DNA from: a virus
Length of the DNA stretch: 38,750 nucleotides
IMG/VR virus record: IMGVR_UViG_3300044643_002868
Location: 1-38,750 of that record
Direction: 5' to 3' (one strand)
The notes under the pieces were generated by a model. That model searched no databases, was not told the origin of the DNA, and saw nothing but the letters and a program-made list of their open reading frames with translations. Each line of letters starts with the position of its first letter. Position 1 is the first letter of the stretch. This document shows positions 26,147 through 33,474 of this stretch, piece by piece. A program made the translations under genes and the position numbers.

Positions 26147-26808
26147 AAAAATAAGAATGGTGATTTGGTTTCGAAGTGGTTAACCACTTCCCATGTTTTA
26201 AAATCTTTAAGCATTAAGATTGTACCCTCAGGTACCGCTTTAAATCCTTCTCCACCTAGTGTAGAGAAATCACCGTGGTCGTTATAGTGTAGTACTGAGC
26301 CTTGTCTAGCAATATAAACATCGTTACAGTCAGTATCCATCATACATAACGCAAAAGTACCTTCTAGTAAATTTAAAACCCGCTTAATAATCTCATGTGC
26401 CAGGCATTCACCTTTACATTCCTCAGTAAATTGCTGTAATAAATTAGAAATTACAGCTGTATCCACAGGATTAACGTCCCAATCAATATATTTTGCTCTA
26501 ATTTGTTCGTGGTTAGTAAGAACACCATTATGAACCACTGACCAAGATAGTGATTCGAAAGGGTGTGACGTATCATATGACCATGTACGCTTAGCAGATG
26601 TAGGTGCCTGAACGTGTCCTACAAAATAATCACATCTATTATCTAATTTTACTTGATCAAAATCTAACGTCCCTTGTTTCTTAATGACCATTTGATCGTC
26701 TCCATTATGCAAGCACACAACTCCAGTAGCAAAATTACCGCGTGGTAAATTACCAGCATACATAACTTCAAACTTTGATACATTACTAGCTCCTACTATA
26801 GCACACAT
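26143..26808 (-). CDS. Class II glutamine amidotransferase (stand-alone Ntn domain)
   Basis: 221 residues. Begins MCAIVGA: after Met removal, Cys2 is the N-terminal nucleophile of class II (GATase_6-type) enzymes. Other family hallmarks are 'GHVQAPTSAKRTW', 'SWSVVHNGVLTNHEQIR' (H-N-G, oxyanion region), 'VDTAVISNLL' and 'LEGTFALCMMDTD'. There is no synthetase or isomerase domain, so ammonia must be passed to a partner. A QueC-like protein is encoded 1.8 kb away on the same strand (28617), which would make a split Gat-QueC pair for 7-deazaguanine modification; alternatively it serves the neighbouring glycosyltransferase. The start overlaps the HhH stop by 1 nt. Confidence 0.82.
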   Translation of the reverse strand: MCAIVGASNVSKFEVMYAGNLPRGNFATGVVCLHNGDDQMVIKKQGTLDFDQVKLDNRCDYFVGHVQAPTSAKRTWSYDTSHPFESLSWSVVHNGVLTNHEQIRAKYIDWDVNPVDTAVISNLLQQFTEECKGECLAHEIIKRVLNLLEGTFALCMMDTDCNDVYIARQGSVLHYNDHGDFSTLGGEGFKAVPEGTILMLKDFKTWEVVNHFETKSPFLFL

Positions 26809-27131
26809 TACTTTACAAGGTATTCTCGTTTATCTTTCGGAATTCTCCAGAAAAAATCAATTTTTCCTGTAAGAATGTTTTTGGCAAGTGCAAAATCAGG
26901 GTATTCTATACCGTCTTCCATTAGATACCATGATTTTCTCTCTTTTTTTACCCTCTCAATACCTAAATTCTTGAGAGTTCTAGTACCTAATCCCTTTATT
27001 TTAAAGAGATCATTGTTAGATCTAAAAGGTCTATTGGCAATAATGCGTTCTGCTGCTTTTTTACCGATTCCTGGCAACTTGCAGATATTATTAAACGACA
27101 TTTCGTTAAAATCTTTCCAATTTAATTGCAT
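26808..27131 (-). CDS. Helix-hairpin-helix DNA-binding protein
   Basis: 107 residues. Two HhH motifs: 'ICKLPGIGKKAAERIIANRP' (about 17-36) and 'LFKIKGLGTRTLKNLGIERV' (about 42-61), the ComEA/Rad1-type arrangement, followed by a basic C-terminal segment. It probably binds DNA without sequence specificity. It is the first gene of an operon with the amidotransferase and glycosyltransferase, which hints at DNA-directed modification. Its presumed promoter overlaps the late promoter of the divergent gene at 27150. Confidence 0.72.
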   Translation of the reverse strand: MQLNWKDFNEMSFNNICKLPGIGKKAAERIIANRPFRSNNDLFKIKGLGTRTLKNLGIERVKKERKSWYLMEDGIEYPDFALAKNILTGKIDFFWRIPKDKREYLVK

Positions 27132-27135
27132 ATTG

Positions 27136-27143
27136 TATAAATA
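27136..27143 (+). promoter_or_regulatory. T4-type late promoter TATAAATA
   Basis: Exact late element; ends 6 nt before the ATG at 27150. No SD. The 18-nt gap between divergent genes holds this element and the -10 of the opposite promoter. Confidence 0.75.
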
Positions 27144-27165
27144 TAGTATATGAGTTCCTTTACAA
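27138..27165 (-). promoter_or_regulatory. Possible early promoter TTGTAA-N16-TATTTA
   Basis: Minus strand: -35 TTGTAA (27165-27160), 16-nt spacer, -10 TATTTA (27143-27138), 6 nt to the ATG at 27131. The geometry equals that of the other early promoters, but the boxes are weaker. The -10 shares its bases with the plus-strand late element. Confidence 0.42.
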
Positions 27166-28616
27166 AGCTACTATCAAGGTTAACTTCTTTAAACGAAGCT
27201 AAAGATTCACCAATGGACAGGATAATGCCTGGATTTCAAGGTCAAGCTCGTTCATTAGCTAAATCAAGAGGTGCTTCTTCTGGTACACGCGAAGGTCGCT
27301 TAGCGATGCTAGGTATTTTGTTTGATTTGGATATTATTGATGATTCTGTTGTAAGAATGTTTAAAAATGACCCGTCAGTTAGCAGAATGGTTGAATATTT
27401 TGAAGCAAATGGAATAGCTTCTAAAATAAAAGCAAAGCGTGATGAAATTCAAGCTCATATTAAAGATCAACTTGAAAATAAAGTAAGCTTTACCACTGGT
27501 AATAGAACAGATGCAGCTCAGCAACGCTACGAAGTTAATAAGCTTAACAGTGAGCTCAAAGCAGCAAAGAAAGTTGCTAGATTAGAGCGTAAAAAAGAGA
27601 CAGCAAGTGCTATGTCGTCAATGAGTCAGACTGTAGATATGTATGATGATCTTATCGGTTCTTTAGAATCATCCTATAGTAATGAATACATGCTCGAAAT
27701 AATTGCTGATAGAGATAGTGATTTGAGCGATATAACACAAATTGTTAGATATCTCTCGAAATTTGTAGATGAGAGTGATATTGAAGTTGAAGGTAGAAAT
27801 ATTGATGTTGTGTTTGGAGCATCTAGTAAGTTAGGTAAAATAATATCTAGATTAGGAGTTGAGAAGATTGAAAGACAAATAGCAGACGATCTAAAATCTT
27901 TTGGTGGCGCTGGCGTTGTTATACATGAACCAGATATGAATAATAAAGATATGATTGGTAATCTTAAGGCAACTTCTATAGAAGATGAGGAGTATCCAAC
28001 AGAAGAAGCAGAAGATGAATCAACAACGAATGATCCTTATTTACAAAGACTTATTGGCTTTGTAAAGAAATATCAAGATGAACCTAAACCTGTAAAGTTA
28101 ATAAAGGGTGAAGAGTCACTAACAACAGAAAAAGTCGACTGGAAACGTCTTGGAACAGGAGTTGCTGTAGCAGCAGGTTTAGCAGGTGCAGCAAAAGTCG
28201 CGCCGAAGATTATTGAAACAGGTAAGAATATAGCTGGTGAGATCGCATCACGCGGTGGTACGCAGGAGTTTTTAGATAAAATTACTGATCCTCAAGACCT
28301 TCAAGAGGTAACTACTAAATTACAGCTCCTAAGAGATGAGGGTACAGCTTCTAGACTTTCCGGTAAATCTGATAGAGTTGAGCGCATGAGAGCCGAGTTT
28401 GGGAAATTGGAAAAGGAGATGCGTAAAAAATATACAATACCAGATACAATATACATACAAGAAAATACTAAACTAACTACTGCTATCTATCTTACAGAAC
28501 AGACAAAGAGTGATAGTGTTAGAAGATCACAACCTCAGCAAAATTTAACATTTAAAGATAAATATAAACCTAAAACTTCTTGGCAGCTAGAAGAGCTAAG
28601 AAGATATGGTTTATAA
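27150..28616 (+). CDS. Putative internal head protein with capsid-targeting-like N-terminus
   Basis: 488 residues. N-terminus MSSFTKLLSRLTSLNE-A: amphipathic start with Phe4, then L14-N15-E16 followed by Ala, matching (L/I)-x-E cleavage by T4-type prohead protease, as in T4 internal proteins. The rest is charged and helical (about 90-170 coiled-coil-like), with an Ala/Gly-rich hydrophobic stretch 'GTGVAVAAGLAGAAKVAPKI' near residue 335 that could interact with membrane. An acidic linker lies at about 275-300. No family recognised. It is a single late plus-strand gene inside the early minus-strand region, with an exact late promoter. A protein packaged with the DNA and delivered into the host is inferred. 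Confidence 0.55.
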   Translation: MSSFTKLLSRLTSLNEAKDSPMDRIMPGFQGQARSLAKSRGASSGTREGRLAMLGILFDLDIIDDSVVRMFKNDPSVSRMVEYFEANGIASKIKAKRDEIQAHIKDQLENKVSFTTGNRTDAAQQRYEVNKLNSELKAAKKVARLERKKETASAMSSMSQTVDMYDDLIGSLESSYSNEYMLEIIADRDSDLSDITQIVRYLSKFVDESDIEVEGRNIDVVFGASSKLGKIISRLGVEKIERQIADDLKSFGGAGVVIHEPDMNNKDMIGNLKATSIEDEEYPTEEAEDESTTNDPYLQRLIGFVKKYQDEPKPVKLIKGEESLTTEKVDWKRLGTGVAVAAGLAGAAKVAPKIIETGKNIAGEIASRGGTQEFLDKITDPQDLQEVTTKLQLLRDEGTASRLSGKSDRVERMRAEFGKLEKEMRKKYTIPDTIYIQENTKLTTAIYLTEQTKSDSVRRSQPQQNLTFKDKYKPKTSWQLEELRRYGL

Positions 28617-29360
28617 TTAAATACAATTCTTTTCTTCATATATCCCATTAAGTTTATCTTGTTGTAGATACTTAATGGGATCTCTATATCCAGCTTCAAT
28701 AAATCCTTGAAGTCTTAAACTACTTGCCGGAGTAGTAGCATCAGCAAGACCATCCTCTCTGTTACTATAACATGTCCATGTGTTCTCGAACCGTACACCT
28801 AGTTTTATACCTTCTCGTATAATATCTGCTTTCGATAGGGAGAGCAATGGAGCTTCAATGAGGATCCTATGTTGTCTGTTAAGAGATGATAACTGATTAA
28901 TACTATCAACAAACTCTTGTGATCCATCCCAGTAACCAGCTAGTGAGTCTACTTGCGCTGCACCGTACCAAACCGCCTCTGCACCGAGACTCTCCGCGTA
29001 AGCACAGCAAATCGTAATAAACATCTGATTACGAAACGGAACATATGAAACGGGTTGTGCATCACCAGCGATTTTACTTATATCTGGATTATCAATTTCT
29101 AGATTTGTTAACGAGGACGTAGGAGAGATATCCTTTAGATAACTTACATCTAATACTTTATTTGTAAATTTAACATTAGGGTATTTCTCTTCAAGACTCC
29201 ATTTTTGAAGCGGCACACATTGCATTTCACGGCGATGTCTTTGACCATAATCGAAGGTTACGGTATGAATTTCTTCATAGCCTCTATCTGCCGCCATAAA
29301 GAGAAGTACAGATGAATCCATACCTCCAGAAAATGCTAAAACTACTTTTTTATGCTTCAT
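28617..29360 (-). CDS. queC: QueC-like 7-cyano-7-deazaguanine synthase, zinc motif degenerate
   Basis: 247 residues (usual QueC about 220-240). The ATP-pyrophosphatase P-loop 'AFSGGMDSS' (9-17), 'FDYGQRH', 'SYVPFRNQMF' and 'LSLSKADIIREGIKLGV' are intact. QueC makes preQ0 from CDG, ATP and ammonia. The C-terminal zinc site, usually one Cys in 'SCY' plus C-x2-C-x2-C, keeps only Cys197; the other three positions read Asp207, Thr210 and Ser213, while the flanks 'TWTCYSN' and 'LRLQGFIEAGYRDP' align in frame. It overlaps the uvsX end by 11 nt and is probably co-transcribed with it. An SD-like AGAGGA lies 8 nt before the ATG. It may act with the amidotransferase at 26143. Confidence 0.85.
   Translation of the reverse strand: MKHKKVVLAFSGGMDSSVLLFMAADRGYEEIHTVTFDYGQRHRREMQCVPLQKWSLEEKYPNVKFTNKVLDVSYLKDISPTSSLTNLEIDNPDISKIAGDAQPVSYVPFRNQMFITICCAYAESLGAEAVWYGAAQVDSLAGYWDGSQEFVDSINQLSSLNRQHRILIEAPLLSLSKADIIREGIKLGVRFENTWTCYSNREDGLADATTPASSLRLQGFIEAGYRDPIKYLQQDKLNGIYEEKNCI
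28642..28681. other. Hairpin at 3' end of late gene, inside queC
   Basis: Perfect 12-bp inverted repeat (28642-28653 and 28670-28681) with a 16-nt loop, 25 nt after the stop of the plus-strand late gene. No T-run on either strand. Its position parallels the true terminator at 18211. Confidence 0.4.
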
Positions 29361-30456
29361 CGTTTATTTCCTCTGGAGTTTCTTCTTCAAGATTACTATA
29401 AGACCATTCCTTTTTAATTCGACTGTCTAATCTCGGAAGAATAGTTTCTTCCCACAACGTTGTGTCTTTTCTAAAATTACGATAATAACCTAGCTTAGTA
29501 CCATCTTCAAGAGCATATGTTGAACCATTCTGAATAACTACACCAAGACCGACCGCAAGATCGAGCAAGCCATAATACCTATCCAGTCCGTTAGCAAAGG
29601 ATAGGTACATCTCACCTTCAAGATACTGTTTAATAAACCTGTTTTTACGTGTAAGAGCTCTAATAATAATACCTGCATAAGATTTTTGACCAACGGCGAG
29701 TTCGCCGTCTGTTGTTTTACCATCATCAGACTTCATCGGCTTACGTGCAAGTTGAACAGTTACTGATGGAAGATATACACATGCTTTACCGCCTGGCATA
29801 TGCTTTTCAATTGACGGAAACATAGCAGAGGGATCGTCATAAACATGGTTAGTGCAAAGAATAGTTGTTTGAGTTACAGCGCCTAGGTTAGTACAAGTCT
29901 GCATTAACGACTTCATAGCACGAGCCTTTGTACCCATATCAGATGAAGTGCTATCTTTACCCATACGAGCTAGTTCAAGCTCAGATTGAAGGTTACCTAA
30001 AGAGTCGATTGCGACAATAAACTTACCTTCTAGCTTCTTCTCTTTAACTGAGGTAAGGAACTTAAACAAAGCATTGCGTGTTTGTTCAATACTGATACAC
30101 GGTACATACTTCACCTTACTAATATCAAGACCTAGTCGTTGAGCTCCTTCACTATCTACAGCATTTTCTGTATCAAAAATAACAGGAATAAGACCTTCTC
30201 GCTGCGCAGATGCAAGGATCTTTTGTACAAAGAGAGATTTGCCAGTCATAGATTCTCCAGCTAGCATGGTAACCCGTCCTTTAGGAATACCACCTTTGAT
30301 AGAACCGGAAATAATAGCATTTAATACATAGGAACCTGTATCAACCCAACCACTAACTTTACTTAAAGTATTATCATTTAAATATGTCGCAAAAGGATTA
30401 ATCTCATCAATTTCATTAAGAGCCTTTTCAATATCCTTATCTTCAAATCTACTCAT
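29350..30456 (-). CDS. uvsX: RecA-like recombinase UvsX
   Basis: 368 residues (T4 UvsX: 391). RecA core with Walker A GESMTGKS (67-74), 'PVIFDTENAVDSEGAQRLG', Walker B 'FIVAIDSLGNL', and 'TTILCTNHVYDDPSAMFPSI'. It forms the presynaptic filament for strand exchange and recombination-dependent replication with gp32, gp46/47 and UvsW, all encoded here. It has a strong promoter at 30463-30490, with a terminator immediately upstream that isolates it from the previous gene. The C-terminus is acidic ('EEETPEEINDEA'). Confidence 0.92.
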   Translation of the reverse strand: MSRFEDKDIEKALNEIDEINPFATYLNDNTLSKVSGWVDTGSYVLNAIISGSIKGGIPKGRVTMLAGESMTGKSLFVQKILASAQREGLIPVIFDTENAVDSEGAQRLGLDISKVKYVPCISIEQTRNALFKFLTSVKEKKLEGKFIVAIDSLGNLQSELELARMGKDSTSSDMGTKARAMKSLMQTCTNLGAVTQTTILCTNHVYDDPSAMFPSIEKHMPGGKACVYLPSVTVQLARKPMKSDDGKTTDGELAVGQKSYAGIIIRALTRKNRFIKQYLEGEMYLSFANGLDRYYGLLDLAVGLGVVIQNGSTYALEDGTKLGYYRNFRKDTTLWEETILPRLDSRIKKEWSYSNLEEETPEEINDEA

Positions 30457-30462
30457 GTTTTT

Positions 30463-30490
30463 ATAATAGCATGAAAATATTATTTATCAA
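30463..30490 (-). promoter_or_regulatory. Early promoter TTGATA-N16-TATTAT (extended -10) for uvsX
   Basis: Minus strand: TTGATA (30490-30485), 16-nt spacer ending TGC, TATTAT (30468-30463), then AAAAAC and the ATG at 30456. The TG one base before the -10 gives an extended -10. The expected transcription start coincides with the ATG. Confidence 0.8.
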
Positions 30491-30524
30491 CATAATCATT
30501 ATTTTTAACATCGTTAAGGTTCAT

Positions 30525-30567
30525 AAAAAAATACCTCTCGTATTATACAGTGAAAATACGAGAGGTA
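30525..30567 (-). terminator. Rho-independent terminator upstream of uvsX
   Basis: Minus strand: 13-bp perfect stem (30567-30555 with 30544-30532), 10-nt loop, followed immediately by seven Ts (30531-30525). It lies 27 nt after the stop of the gene at 30594. Confidence 0.88.
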
Positions 30568-30593
30568 AGTTTGAAGTGATACTTATTTAATTA

Positions 30594-30941
30594 TTAGTCT
30601 GCGAACAATTTAACGACTTCAGGATCGCTATTCTGAGGTGGTGTAGTAGGGGTGTTAATATTGTGATATTGCTCGATAATTTTTGAGTCAAGCTCAACTT
30701 CAGATGTAACAATATTTGTCTTATTAAATGTCCAGTGATTAGTATCACGTGATTTTGCGGTAAGAAATTCCATAAAAATATAAGGAAAGGCTTGTACCTG
30801 AAGCTGACCAGTTTGTTGGTTTGGTTGCACGTGAACAATAACCGGGTTATTCAAAGTAATAGTAGTATCTGTATCTGATACAACACCACCCATAACGGTA
30901 CGGCCAATGTGATCAATAATGGTAATTATTTTTTCTTTCAT
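30594..30941 (-). CDS. Small protein, possible Sm-like beta barrel
   Basis: 115 residues. The first 75 alternate short strands ('IITIIDHIGRTVMGGVVSD', 'TTITLNNPVIVHVQPN', 'LQVQAFPYIFMEFLT'), like an Sm/LSm small barrel, where 'G.vv..d...i.L.np' is a typical core. The C-terminal 40 are polar. No catalytic motif. It has its own early promoter (30949-30976) and terminator (30525-30567), so it is a single-gene transcript. RNA binding is possible but not shown. Confidence 0.5.
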   Translation of the reverse strand: MKEKIITIIDHIGRTVMGGVVSDTDTTITLNNPVIVHVQPNQQTGQLQVQAFPYIFMEFLTAKSRDTNHWTFNKTNIVTSEVELDSKIIEQYHNINTPTTPPQNSDPEVVKLFAD

Positions 30942-30948
30942 ATGTTAT

Positions 30949-30976
30949 ATAGTAGAGTATTAGTTGAACAAATCAA
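30949..30976 (-). promoter_or_regulatory. Early promoter TTGATT-N16-TACTAT
   Basis: Minus strand: TTGATT (30976-30971), 16-nt spacer, TACTAT (30954-30949), 7 nt to the ATG at 30941. The stop codon TGA of the upstream gene (30975-30973) is part of the -35 box. Confidence 0.65.
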
Positions 30977-31215
30977 TCTTTTTTTGTTTTTTCGAAGCTT
31001 TTATTGACGATATCGCGCCAGACGAGTAGCGCGCGGCGCATTGATTCAATATCTTCATTATTATTTACACCTGTACCATTATCAGTGCCCATCATGATGT
31101 CTGAGACTATTGATAAAATTGCGGTAATACCTTTACCCTTGCCGCGCACATATGCAGGATGAGCACGATGGGTATCATCTAACTCAGGATTGTCTAAGTA
31201 ACTATTATTGTTCAT
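30973..31215 (-). CDS. Small conserved-looking protein, unknown function
   Basis: 80 residues with 'RAHPAYVRGKGKGITAIL' (17-34), then 'GTDNGTGVNNNEDIESMRRALLVWRD'. A 'R-A-H-P-A-Y-x-R-G' segment is something I associate with small conserved phage proteins, but no function is known to me. Helical C-terminus ending in a Lys-rich tail. It has its own early promoter at 31222-31249. Its stop codon TGA is built into the -35 box of the next gene's promoter. Confidence 0.55.
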   Translation of the reverse strand: MNNNSYLDNPELDDTHRAHPAYVRGKGKGITAILSIVSDIMMGTDNGTGVNNNEDIESMRRALLVWRDIVNKSFEKTKKD

Positions 31216-31221
31216 CTACTA

Positions 31222-31249
31222 TATATAGTGGTATTATTATTAAAATCAA
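31222..31249 (-). promoter_or_regulatory. Early promoter TTGATT-N16-TATATA
   Basis: Minus strand: TTGATT (31249-31244), 16-nt spacer, TATATA (31227-31222), 6 nt to the ATG at 31215. The polymerase gene's TGA stop (31248-31246) lies inside the -35 box. Confidence 0.7.
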
Positions 31250-33267
31250 CAGCTAAATAAATCAAACAATTCTGTTCTAACGTTGTCAGTAGGTTTTCGA
31301 ATTTGCCAGTTTACATTATTGTAAAATCTCTCAATAGAGTTATAGAGAATTTTCTCGAACATTTTTTCATAATCTATCTTAAATTCCTCGTTATATTGTT
31401 CAGGTAAATTATACTTAAAACCTATCACATCAACCCCGTACTTATTAGGCTGAGTTGTATAATAAAAACGTATCTTGTCTCCTGATGTTATGTTTTCATG
31501 TTGTTTTTCTATGCTTAATTTTTTGTTAATAAAGTTATGCAAATAAGCTGCCTTTACATGTATAGGTGTACCTTTTGCAATTTCAAATTCTTTGCATTTA
31601 CTAGCGTATTTCTCATATCCCTTAACACCCATAACAAAGGCTATATCCTGTATCGGTAGAGTTTTAAAGACATCATATGCTTCCGCTAGTATTCTATTTG
31701 TCTCGTGGTGCGATTGAGTAAGTAGCATTGTCTCAATAATTTTTTTTGCATATGGCTTTACTGCATTAGGCATAGAGGTACGTACAACCTCTACACCTGT
31801 ATATTTAAATTTATTTACTTTAATACCCTCGTCGTCAAGAATGTGCATCACATATCTCTTTTTCTGAAGAAATAACCCTACATCAGCAATGCACTCTCTT
31901 TTAAAGACAAATCTACTATCTACGGTTCGTAACGTTTTTATTGCCCAATCGGTAATATTTTTATTAAGATATTTTTCAATACGATCCACCTCTCCGTAAA
32001 ATTGTGGAGTAATATCACCGGTTGCATCTTTAATAGGTACTTGGTTTTGTATACTGTCAAGTGAGAAATAACAGCTATCAGTATCAGAATAAATCCAACT
32101 CTCATCCAGTGTAAGTGGATCGGTTATACTATAGGTTTCTGTTAAATATGACTGCAGAAGTTTACCTGCTTGTTTAATAATTGCTTGTCCGGTCAGTGTT
32201 ACAGATGATGCAATATCATCATCACCAATCGGAGCTTGTTTATTGCCCATGTATCCATATGCTGAGTTAATAAGAATCTTAATAACCATTTGCTTTGTAT
32301 TCAGACGCTCAACTTCATATTGAACAGAAGTATATTCTTTATCTTTTTTCGAAAGTGTGTTAAGTTTCTTTTTAAGATTGTATAGAGTTCCTTTTATACT
32401 CACGCGTTCTTGATAATAATAATCAAGAAATTCTGGGATAATACCTTGCTTCTTTTGCGTAAAGAGAAACCCGGCTTTTGTTAATGCACATTTTTCCGAT
32501 TTAATAAATTCGTTAAACTTTGCCGGTGTAAGCTCAATACACTGACCATTAACATGATATATGTTAATATTATTATTATTGTTCTTCTCAACTCGACCTA
32601 TTTTTGTCTCAGGTGATAAATTTAAAGATATCATTACACTTGGATATAGAGAGTTAGCGTCAAATGATACTATATTTTTTTTGAACCCTGATTTGGGTTC
32701 TGCTACATAAGCACCAGGATTCTTACCATCAATTCCTTTTCTTACAAAGGTAGACATTATTTCGCCCCGCTTTCTTGCTCTTATAGCCAGGGCTCCGTTA
32801 ATTACAGAAATAGTTCCCATGGCTCCCTCTAGTGTAGTCAAGCCGACATAAGCAAGCATTCTCAGTAGCGTAACATACTGTAGCTTTTCTTCTAACCGAA
32901 CAATAAGGTTGACGTCTTGAATGTTGTAATCAACAAATGTCTGCCATTGTGTATCGGCGAGAGTACACAGATCGATGTTACCGTAATCAATCTTACGCTC
33001 ATTCAATTCAATTTCCCCGATAGCATCCAGTTTATATGACTCTCTTAAAGATAAACAAAAACGTCTATATATATCAAGATAATCAATACACGAAATACCA
33101 TCAATAAAATATCTTTTTTGCTGTTTTCCGAATTTTCCTAGCACCTCACGATAGTGAACTCGACCTACCGGTGATAACCTTTCGACATACTCTTGACCTA
33201 GAATCTTTTCGCAGCGGTTAATAATATACGGAATATCAAAAAATTCAGAGTTCCAACCGGAGAGCAC
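31246..33267 (-). CDS. gp43: DNA polymerase gp43, part after the amber codon
   Basis: The stated end is the first GTG usable as a restart; the frame is open to 33471, directly after the TAG. From the GTG it has 673 residues with Exo II 'LSGWNSEFFDIPYI' (D11), Exo III 'YNIQDVNL' (D118), motif A 'FDANSLYPSVMISLNLSPET' (D203), motif B 'KILINSAYGYMGN' and motif C 'IYSDTDSCYF'. This is a complete family B palm, fingers and thumb. If read through the amber, the whole protein is 857 residues, close to T4 gp43 (898). A product starting at the GTG would lack the Exo I aspartate and the N-terminal domain. It ends TGA within the next promoter. Confidence 0.88.
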   Translation of the reverse strand: MLSGWNSEFFDIPYIINRCEKILGQEYVERLSPVGRVHYREVLGKFGKQQKRYFIDGISCIDYLDIYRRFCLSLRESYKLDAIGEIELNERKIDYGNIDLCTLADTQWQTFVDYNIQDVNLIVRLEEKLQYVTLLRMLAYVGLTTLEGAMGTISVINGALAIRARKRGEIMSTFVRKGIDGKNPGAYVAEPKSGFKKNIVSFDANSLYPSVMISLNLSPETKIGRVEKNNNNNINIYHVNGQCIELTPAKFNEFIKSEKCALTKAGFLFTQKKQGIIPEFLDYYYQERVSIKGTLYNLKKKLNTLSKKDKEYTSVQYEVERLNTKQMVIKILINSAYGYMGNKQAPIGDDDIASSVTLTGQAIIKQAGKLLQSYLTETYSITDPLTLDESWIYSDTDSCYFSLDSIQNQVPIKDATGDITPQFYGEVDRIEKYLNKNITDWAIKTLRTVDSRFVFKRECIADVGLFLQKKRYVMHILDDEGIKVNKFKYTGVEVVRTSMPNAVKPYAKKIIETMLLTQSHHETNRILAEAYDVFKTLPIQDIAFVMGVKGYEKYASKCKEFEIAKGTPIHVKAAYLHNFINKKLSIEKQHENITSGDKIRFYYTTQPNKYGVDVIGFKYNLPEQYNEEFKIDYEKMFEKILYNSIERFYNNVNWQIRKPTDNVRTELFDLFSC

Positions 33268-33471
33268 ATCCGGGTAATCGGCTTCAATATAATTAATAAA
33301 TTTTAAAAAAAGATCTCGCTCATTCTTACACTTATAATAAACTACCCGTGTGTCAGTATTGTTGTAATCATTAAGACCAAAGGTAAAAAACTTTTTACTG
33401 AAGCTATCGTAGCACGTTATAACGTTGACAGTATCTTGCGGATCATCAACATTCGGAAACCCAGTGGGTGA

Positions 33472-33474
33472 CTA
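33472..33474 (-). other. In-frame TAG (amber) interrupting DNA polymerase
   Basis: The single codon ACT-TAG-TCA separates '...VTFLDIET' from 'SPTGFPNVDDPQDTVNVITC', both clearly family B polymerase sequence in the same frame with no base gained or lost. Three other genes here end in TAG (15791, 18181, 38381), so a general TAG reassignment is not obvious. Confidence 0.9.

Noticed and set aside
33268-33471. Non-coding spacer or intron within the polymerase gene
   Set aside because: All 68 codons are in frame and encode recognisable polymerase sequence; there is no intron-like structure.
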